Below, piece by piece: positions 55,000 to 61,162 of a stretch of 64,000 bases of DNA; position 1 is the stretch's first letter, and every line of letters starts with the position of its first letter. Position numbers and translations under genes: made by a program. The stretch is taken from NCBI GenBank assembly GCA_029265815.1, contig JAJUGU010000001.1, positions 124,001 through 188,000 on the forward strand. Reading direction: 5' to 3'. Below the pieces are notes generated by a model. That model did not search any database, had not been told where the DNA came from, and saw only the letters and a program-made list of their open reading frames with translations. The DNA is from Anaerolineaceae bacterium. Lineage in GTDB: Bacteria > Chloroflexota > Anaerolineae > Anaerolineales > Anaerolineaceae.

Positions 55000-55031
55000 A
55001 ATAAAGATTAACTATACGCAATATAGAATAT

Positions 55032-55655
55032 TTATCTTACCTGAAAATATGAAAATAAAGCGATAAGAATACCAGCACCTGCTAGGATAATGATTATTAA
55101 TCCGATTGGAATTCCGCCCAAGGTTTGTCCGGTTGAGTTATCAAAAGTCGGAATTGTTAAAGGTGCTGGTTCTGTGAATGTTGGCAGCCTGGTAGCAATG
55201 GGTGTCGTAATAAACTGAGCTGCCATAGTAGGATTGATGGTTACCGTCACTATAGGTTCAGGCAACGGAGGGCTTTCAATAACAGCCAATTCACCCGGGC
55301 TAACATTCATATAGAGAGCCCACACCCAGCCAATTCCTCCTGGAACACCTGGATATTCAACAACAAGCCAATCACCTCCTGCAGACTTTCCGACCACAGG
55401 TACTTCTGCTCCAAGCAAGATAACACCAATCTGAGGATACAATACACTAGGACCTGATCTGACTTTTACACGATCCTCTGTTAAGCCTATTCGAATAGTA
55501 GCTGTAGGACCCTTAGGAGTGCCGGTAACAGTTGGTATCGAACCAGTTGGCTGTTGAGCACTGACAGTGTCAAATGTTGTGAGTGCATATGATGACAGCA
55601 CCAGCAATAAGGCAATAATCAATAAACTAAACCATCGAATATTACGGAAAAGCAT
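55032..55655 (-). CDS. Secreted SH3-domain protein with C-terminal membrane helix
   Basis: Protein of about 207 residues. A signal peptide covers about 1-33 (ending VSAQQ). It is followed by a Pro/Thr linker, one bacterial SH3 domain (about 50-115: DRVKVRSGPSVLYPQIGVI, GDWLVVEYPG, GWVWALYMNV), a second low-complexity linker, and a C-terminal membrane helix (about 180-202). It probably binds the cell wall while anchored in the membrane. The ATG at 55655 is chosen for GGAG five bases upstream. Transcribed away from the zinc-ribbon gene at 55702. Confidence 0.82.
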   Translation of the reverse strand: MLFRNIRWFSLLIIALLLVLSSYALTTFDTVSAQQPTGSIPTVTGTPKGPTATIRIGLTEDRVKVRSGPSVLYPQIGVILLGAEVPVVGKSAGGDWLVVEYPGVPGGIGWVWALYMNVSPGELAVIESPPLPEPIVTVTINPTMAAQFITTPIATRLPTFTEPAPLTIPTFDNSTGQTLGGIPIGLIIIILAGAGILIALFSYFQVR

Positions 55656-55701
55656 TTCGACTCCATATATAATTTGTAACAAATGTGATTATAATTCATT
55701 T

Positions 55702-56286
55702 ATGCCACAACGAATTTATCACGGTAATCTGCGCAATACGGATCTGGCCGAAGCGATAAAGGGGTATTTTAGCCGGGGAAATTTACGAGTTCAACAATAT
55801 GGTAATGGTGATACCATAACCGTACAAATTGCGACTTCGCCCTATGCGATGTCAGGTGGAACCACAGCCTTGAGTGTACTTCTCCAAAATGTGGAAGATG
55901 GTGTAGCAGTTGAAATCAGTAAGCAAGCCTGGCTTGGTATCGCAGCTAGTCTTGGTGTGACTACGATCGCCGCTCTTCGAAATCCGTTAACGCTCATCAA
56001 TCGTCTTGATGATATTGCTCAGGATATCGAGTATGTTCAATTAGTAGATACTGTATGGAAAGTAATAGACGCTACAGCAAAATCGTTGGGGTCTGGTTTT
56101 GAGTTGTCGGAACGTTTGGCTCGATACATTTGTGATTACTGTAATACCCCTAACCCACCTGGAGAATCAAGCTGCATCGCTTGTGGCGCGCCTCTGGGTA
56201 ACATACAACCTCGAACATGTAAAAATTGTGGCTATGTCACATTCAAGAACGAGTCTAAATGCATCAATTGTGGTCATTCATTATGA
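55702..56286 (+). CDS. Double zinc-ribbon protein, probably from a leaderless mRNA
   Basis: Protein of 194 residues. The N-terminal 110 residues form an unassigned alpha/beta domain (QRIYHGNLRNTDLAEAIKGYF, DTITVQIATSP). The C-terminal 50 hold two zinc ribbons with four CxxC knuckles (CDYC, CIAC, CKNC, CINC). ATG 55702 has no Shine-Dalgarno sequence; instead a consensus TATAAT at 55690-55695 would start transcription at or next to the ATG. It is 12 bases upstream of degV. Function unknown. Confidence 0.8.
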   Translation: MPQRIYHGNLRNTDLAEAIKGYFSRGNLRVQQYGNGDTITVQIATSPYAMSGGTTALSVLLQNVEDGVAVEISKQAWLGIAASLGVTTIAALRNPLTLINRLDDIAQDIEYVQLVDTVWKVIDATAKSLGSGFELSERLARYICDYCNTPNPPGESSCIACGAPLGNIQPRTCKNCGYVTFKNESKCINCGHSL

Positions 56287-56298
56287 GGAGAAAATACC

Positions 56299-57138
56299 GT
56301 GATTAAAATAATTGCTGATACTACTTCAACGATTTCACCGGCAGATGCGCAACGATTAGGAATATACTATTTACCACAAATCATAATATTTGGTGATAAA
56401 TCATACCGTGATGATACTGAAATAACCACTGAAGAATTCCTTGCCAAATTAGCAGCTTCTCCCAGCTTACCCAAAACAGCTGCACCTCCTCCTGCTTTAT
56501 ATACCCCAATATTTGAGGAAATATCTAAGAATAAGGATATTGGAATTGTCATTTGCCCATCATCTAAAGTTAGTGGCACTTTTCGTAGCGCTGCGGTAGC
56601 GGCGCAGGATTTTCCTGATGCAGATATTCGGATTGTAGATACCCAAGTTATTGGTCCAGCTTTGGGCACTCTGGTATTGAAAGCTCTTGAATGGGCTAAA
56701 CAAGGAGAAAAGCCTGAGGTAATTGTTGACCGAATCGTCGAAATGGGTAAAAAAGTAAAGATTTATTTTTATGTGGATACTCTAGAATACCTTCACAAAG
56801 GTGGACGCATTGGCACAGCAACAGCCTTAGTTGGGAGTTTATTGCAAGTTAAACCAATTCTTTTATTCAAAGACGGTCAGGTCAATCAATTTGAAACTCA
56901 AAGAACCAAGAAAAAAGCTTTAGCCAGGATCATTGATCTGGTGCAAGCTGAATGCCCTCCAACGCCTGAATCTTATCTGGCGATTCTAGAAGCTGACGCG
57001 ATGGATGATGCACTTGAGTTGAAAAACAAATTTTCTGGGTTGCTAAATATTCAAGACATTCAAATTGCTGATTTGCCCCCAGCGATTATCGTTCATGCAG
57101 GTCCTGGCGTTCTGGCGGCAAGTTTCTTCCAAAAATAG
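56299..57138 (+). CDS. degV: DegV-family fatty acid-binding protein
   Basis: Fatty acid-binding protein of 279 residues (FakB-like) that presents fatty acids to a FakA kinase. Family pattern: IIADTTSTISPADAQRLGI, LPKTAAPPPALY, PSSKVSGTFRSA (with the Ser that contacts the carboxylate), VDTLEYLHKGGRIG and the terminal HAGPGVLAASF. GTG start with GAGGAG upstream, 12 bases after the zinc-ribbon gene. No fakA lies in the window. Confidence 0.93.
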   Translation: MIKIIADTTSTISPADAQRLGIYYLPQIIIFGDKSYRDDTEITTEEFLAKLAASPSLPKTAAPPPALYTPIFEEISKNKDIGIVICPSSKVSGTFRSAAVAAQDFPDADIRIVDTQVIGPALGTLVLKALEWAKQGEKPEVIVDRIVEMGKKVKIYFYVDTLEYLHKGGRIGTATALVGSLLQVKPILLFKDGQVNQFETQRTKKKALARIIDLVQAECPPTPESYLAILEADAMDDALELKNKFSGLLNIQDIQIADLPPAIIVHAGPGVLAASFFQK

Positions 57139-57154
57139 CATGGAAATTTGATAT

Positions 57155-57190
57155 AAAAAAGGAATCCATCGATTGATGGATTCCTTTTTT
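57155..57190. terminator. Bidirectional terminator between degV and hppA
   Basis: A 16-bp perfect stem, AAAAAAGGAATCCATC (57155-57170) with its complement at 57175-57190, four-base loop, A and T runs at both ends. Serves both convergent genes. Confidence 0.93.
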
Positions 57191-57202
57191 ATTGTGTGAT
57201 TA

Positions 57203-59524
57203 CTATTCGATATGAGCGGGTTTCTTGCTAACAGATAACGCCCAGATAACGCCCGCAAACAGTACAGCGACTACGATCCAGCCAACAACTCCAAGTTCTT
57301 GATATTTAACGATTACAGGAGCTGCGAGGAGACTGATCATGTTGACAACTTTGATCATCGGGTTCAAAGCCGGACCTGCAGTGTCTTTCAGAGGATCACC
57401 AACGGTATCGCCTACCACACCAGCTTTGTGCCTGTCAGAACCCTTCCCGGTATTTTCAACTAAATCTCTCGGTTCATCCTCAATAGTTTTCTTTGCATTA
57501 TCCCATGCCCCGCCAGCGTTGGACATGAACACAGCTAACATTTGACCACTGAGGATTACACCAGCGAGGAAGCCTCCTAAGGCTTCAACCTGGAGGACAA
57601 GCCCAACAATTACTGGCAAGAGTACAGAGATAGCAGCTAACGGAATCAATTCTTTTTGAGCAGAAACGGTAGAAATTCCAACAACCTGTGCATAATCGGG
57701 TTGCTTGGTTCCTTCCATAATGCCAGGTAATTTGAATTGGCGTCGGACTTCTTCAACGATTTTACCTGCAGCTCTGGTTACTGCACGAATGGAAAGTGAA
57801 CTGAACAACCATGGGAGTGCACCGCCCAATAAGAAACCAACAAAAACTTTGGTGTCAGAGACTCGGATCGAAGAGAGAATATCGATATCCCAACCATAAT
57901 TGGTAACCAGGTCAGTCTGAACACGGCTTACATCGGTAATGAATGACGAGAAAAGGCAGACAGCCGCGATCACAGCAGAAGCAATTGCAACACCTTTCGT
58001 AATGGCTTTTGTGGTATTTCCAACTGCATCCAGATCAGCCATGATCTGGCGCGCTTTCTTGGTTTCTTCGTCAGTCTGGTCATGCCAAGACATCTCTGCA
58101 ATACCATTGGCATTGTCAGAAATTGGACCGTAGGAATCCATCGCGACATTATTACCAGTGTGGCTTAACATACCGATACCAATCATGGCAACGCCGTAAA
58201 GCACATACAATGTATCAAACCCGCTGTAGAGCGCTGTAGCTATGATGAAACTGATTGCAATGACAACGAGTGCCCAAACACTGGATTCCATTCCAAGTGA
58301 AAGACCAGAGAGGATGGTTGTGGCTGGACCAAATTTCGTCGATTCGACGATCTCTTTAACTGGGGCAGATTTTGTCGATGTAAAGAATGAGGTCAGAGGA
58401 TTAAAGGCAACTGCCAGACCAACACCAATTGTGGTCAGCATTGCCAGTCTCCAATCATGAGCATAAAAAATGGCCACGATGAACGACCATAAAACCGTGT
58501 TCACGCTTGATACTTCGTAAGAACGGAACATCGCTTCTTCTGCATCATGTGCACGCAGGAATTTAATCGGGAATTTTTCCCATATGGGGACTGTAAATGT
58601 GCCCATAATGGAACTGAGGACGCCAATTCCACGAATGATCAGCGGATAAACAATCCATTTCATTCCAGTGGTAGGATCTTTACTCCACAATGCAATACCA
58701 AGAATTAATGCCGAGACAATAGTAACTTCATAACTCTCAAAGATGTCTGCTGCCATACCAGCGCAGTCACCCACATTGTCTCCTACGAGATCGGCAACAA
58801 CAGCAGCGTTTCTGGGATCATCTTCAGGAATATCTTTTTCTACCTTGCCAACCAGATCAGCACCTACATCTGCAGCTTTGGTGTAGATACCACCACCGAT
58901 ACGCATGAACAAAGCCAAAAGGGTACCGCCAAAACCAAAACCAAGTAGCGTATCTGGTGATGCTTTACCAAAGATAATAAAGATCAAAGTACCACCTAGA
59001 AGTCCAAGACCATCTGTCAACATACCGGTAATTGTTCCTGCATAGTATGCGATCGTCAAAGACTCGTTAAAACTACGACGAGCAGCTGAAGCAGAGCGTA
59101 CACTGGCTTGAATTGCCATTCTCATTCCTAGCTGTCCGACGATCAAAGAAAAGGCAGCGCCCATTACGAAAGCGAGGGCTCTACCAATGGACATAATTAA
59201 CTGAGTATTATATTTTTCTGGTGGGAATTCAATCAATGCTTCTTGACTGATTGGAACAATATAAACAGATAGAAATAATGCGACAAAAAGGATACCAATT
59301 GCAGGTAAGATTGATTTCAATTGTCGCGCAAGGTACGAGTTCGCACCAACGCGGATTGCGTTCCAAACCTCCTGCATTTTTTGAGTTCCTGTATCTTTTT
59401 TCAATACGGTTCCTCTCAACAACCATGCATACAACAAGCTGATAAATGCAATAACTAGAACAGCAATAATGGCGATCTGTTCAAAGTTATTTAGCCCATG
59501 ACGGGCTAACCCAAGAATATCCAT
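57203..59524 (-). CDS. hppA: Membrane H+-translocating pyrophosphatase, K+-independent type
   Basis: Membrane pump of 773 residues with about 16 hydrophobic segments that uses PPi hydrolysis to export protons. Catalytic loops are intact: DVGADLVGKVE (about 221), DNVGDCAGMAAD, and C-terminal GGAWDNAKKTIE and GDTVGDPLKDTAGPALN. The residue after GNTT is Lys (GNTTKAITKG, about residue 505), which marks the potassium-independent, H+-pumping branch in this family; potassium-dependent forms have Ala. ATG preceded by GGAGGAG. Complements the soluble CBS-PPase in the Mo/F420 operon. Confidence 0.95.
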   Translation of the reverse strand: MDILGLARHGLNNFEQIAIIAVLVIAFISLLYAWLLRGTVLKKDTGTQKMQEVWNAIRVGANSYLARQLKSILPAIGILFVALFLSVYIVPISQEALIEFPPEKYNTQLIMSIGRALAFVMGAAFSLIVGQLGMRMAIQASVRSASAARRSFNESLTIAYYAGTITGMLTDGLGLLGGTLIFIIFGKASPDTLLGFGFGGTLLALFMRIGGGIYTKAADVGADLVGKVEKDIPEDDPRNAAVVADLVGDNVGDCAGMAADIFESYEVTIVSALILGIALWSKDPTTGMKWIVYPLIIRGIGVLSSIMGTFTVPIWEKFPIKFLRAHDAEEAMFRSYEVSSVNTVLWSFIVAIFYAHDWRLAMLTTIGVGLAVAFNPLTSFFTSTKSAPVKEIVESTKFGPATTILSGLSLGMESSVWALVVIAISFIIATALYSGFDTLYVLYGVAMIGIGMLSHTGNNVAMDSYGPISDNANGIAEMSWHDQTDEETKKARQIMADLDAVGNTTKAITKGVAIASAVIAAVCLFSSFITDVSRVQTDLVTNYGWDIDILSSIRVSDTKVFVGFLLGGALPWLFSSLSIRAVTRAAGKIVEEVRRQFKLPGIMEGTKQPDYAQVVGISTVSAQKELIPLAAISVLLPVIVGLVLQVEALGGFLAGVILSGQMLAVFMSNAGGAWDNAKKTIEDEPRDLVENTGKGSDRHKAGVVGDTVGDPLKDTAGPALNPMIKVVNMISLLAAPVIVKYQELGVVGWIVVAVLFAGVIWALSVSKKPAHIE

Positions 59525-59611
59525 ATCTCCTCCAATTAGATTGTTATAAATATTTCAACTTAGGGTTATATTCAATTTAATAAATCATACTTCTGGCTTT
59601 GCAAAAAAGCT

Positions 59612-59639
59612 ATTATATCTTTTATTTACTTTAATGCAA
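59612..59639 (-). promoter_or_regulatory. Promoter of hppA
   Basis: On the minus strand, TTGCAT (59639-59634), a 16-base spacer and consensus TATAAT (59617-59612), giving a leader of about 80 bases before the hppA ATG. Confidence 0.6.
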
Positions 59640-59670
59640 GCCGTAATATTGTTTTTATGTCAAATATCTA

Positions 59671-59699
59671 TTGACTTTATGATAATTATTTTGTATAGT
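59671..59699 (+). promoter_or_regulatory. Strong promoter P1 upstream of rpoD
   Basis: TTGACT (59671-59676), a 17-base spacer and TATAGT (59694-59699), close to consensus. The predicted start near 59706 lies only 24 bases before a terminator hairpin. Confidence 0.7.
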
Positions 59700-59705
59700 T
59701 TGTAT

Positions 59706-59754
59706 CTGCTCAGGATCAGCAAATCTTTGCGGAAGAGTCCTTCCGTTTTTTTTT
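59706..59754 (+). ncRNA. Predicted short transcript ending in an intrinsic terminator
   Basis: Between promoter P1 and rpoD, the segment 59706-59754 contains a small TGCT/AGCA hairpin. It then has a textbook terminator: CGGAAG (59730-59735), loop AGTC, CTTCCG (59740-59745) and nine T. The product would be about 48 nt. It has no ORF. It may be a small RNA, or an attenuator controlling read-through into rpoD. Function is not known. Confidence 0.55.
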
Positions 59755-59781
59755 GCCTGCACATATCTCGATAATATGCTA

Positions 59782-59810
59782 TTGAAATTCTAATAAAACA
59801 ACTGTATTCT
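59782..59810 (+). promoter_or_regulatory. Promoter P2 of rpoD
   Basis: TTGAAA (59782-59787), a 17-base spacer and TATTCT (59805-59810), downstream of the P1 terminator. It places the start about 45 bases before the rpoD ATG, so rpoD does not depend on P1. Confidence 0.55.
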
Positions 59811-59861
59811 TTTATGACAAAACAATTTCAATGTAGTCAATAGATAAGGTAATGTGTCTGA

Positions 59862-61070
59862 ATGGATAAACCGATTATTAGTTTGCTCGATGATGATGAG
59901 GAAGAATTTCCAGCGATCGCCAGGTTAATTGAACTTGGACGACAAAAGTCGTATGTTACGATCGATGATATTCTTCAATTCTTTCCAGAAGCAGAACAAG
60001 ATGTTGAACAGCTTGAGGAAACTTTTGCTGCTTTGATGAGTGCTGGTATTCCTTATATTGAAGATGAAGTTATTCATGAGGAGCCCAGCGATGAAGATTT
60101 GATTGTTGAAGAGGAAGTCACTGAAGCAAAAGCAACTACCAGTGATGATCTTGAAAATATTGACACTGATGATACCATCGGTCTATACCTTAAAGAAGTT
60201 AGCCGTGTTCCTCTACTCAATGCCGAAGAAGAAGTTGAACTGGCTCAACGGATTGAGCGCGGGCGTATGGCCCGGGAGGAACTCGCCCGTGGAAACGTCA
60301 ATAGCCGGCGTCGAATGGAATTGCGAAAGTTAATTGAAGATGGCTGGGCAGCACGCGAACACCTAATTACCGCAAATTCTCGCCTTGTAATCAGTGTAGC
60401 CAAGAAATATATGGGGCGAGGTGTACCATTTCTTGATCTGATCCAGGAAGGTAACATTGGGCTTATACGTGCGACAAAGAAATTTGATTACCGGCGTGGA
60501 CATAAATTCAGCACCTATGCCACCTGGTGGATCAGACAGGCAGTCACCCGTGCTATTGCAGACCAGGGTCGAACAATTCGCGTCCCAGTACATATGGGTG
60601 ATCAAATCAATAAACTTCTGCGAATTCAACATCAATTAACACAGCGATTAGGACGTGAACCTTCTGTGGATGAATTGGCGATCGCGCTTGATGTGCCACC
60701 AAAAAAAGTTGAAAACATGATCCAGGTAGCAAGACGCCCGCTCTCACTGGAGACACCTACTGACGATGAAGAAGATTCAGTTCTGGGAGACTTCATTGAG
60801 GATGACGAAGCGCCCCCCCCTGATGATTCTGCAACATATAACCTCCTGAAAGAACATTTGGAAGATGTGTTGAATGGTTTACCACCACGCGAAGTTAGAA
60901 TTCTTCAATTACGGTATGGCTTGTTGGACGGACAGGCATATACTCTAGAAGAAGTTGGAAGAAAAATGGGGGTCACACGTGAGAGGGTGCGGCAAATCGA
61001 GGCTCAGGCACTCAGCCGACTTAGGCATCCATCAATACGACGTAAACTTCGCGATTATCTCGGAGAATAA
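59862..61070 (+). CDS. rpoD: Primary RNA polymerase sigma factor (sigma-70)
   Basis: Housekeeping-type sigma factor of 402 residues. It has a short acidic region 1 ([20 protein letters not shown]), region 1.2 ([16 protein letters not shown]), a complete region 2 with the -10 recognition helix ([31 protein letters not shown]), region 3, and region 4 with the -35 helix-turn-helix ([23 protein letters not shown]). The full domain set makes it a primary or group 2 factor. Other Chloroflexota often have more than one such protein, so it may not be the only one. Confidence 0.95.
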   Translation: MDKPIISLLDDDEEEFPAIARLIELGRQKSYVTIDDILQFFPEAEQDVEQLEETFAALMSAGIPYIEDEVIHEEPSDEDLIVEEEVTEAKATTSDDLENIDTDDTIGLYLKEVSRVPLLNAEEEVELAQRIERGRMAREELARGNVNSRRRMELRKLIEDGWAAREHLITANSRLVISVAKKYMGRGVPFLDLIQEGNIGLIRATKKFDYRRGHKFSTYATWWIRQAVTRAIADQGRTIRVPVHMGDQINKLLRIQHQLTQRLGREPSVDELAIALDVPPKKVENMIQVARRPLSLETPTDDEEDSVLGDFIEDDEAPPPDDSATYNLLKEHLEDVLNGLPPREVRILQLRYGLLDGQAYTLEEVGRKMGVTRERVRQIEAQALSRLRHPSIRRKLRDYLGE

Positions 61071-61105
61071 AAAATCAACGGCATACTATCATGCCGTTGA
61101 TTTTT
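61070..61105 (+). terminator. Terminator after rpoD
   Basis: A 15-bp stem, AAAAATCAACGGCAT (61070-61084) with its complement at 61091-61105, loop ACTATC, then T-rich sequence. Strong intrinsic terminator overlapping the last base of the rpoD stop codon. Confidence 0.93.
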
Positions 61106-61162
61106 TACATCTAATGTATAATATTTTTGTTATCAGTCTCCTACTACCCGGAGGAATATGCT

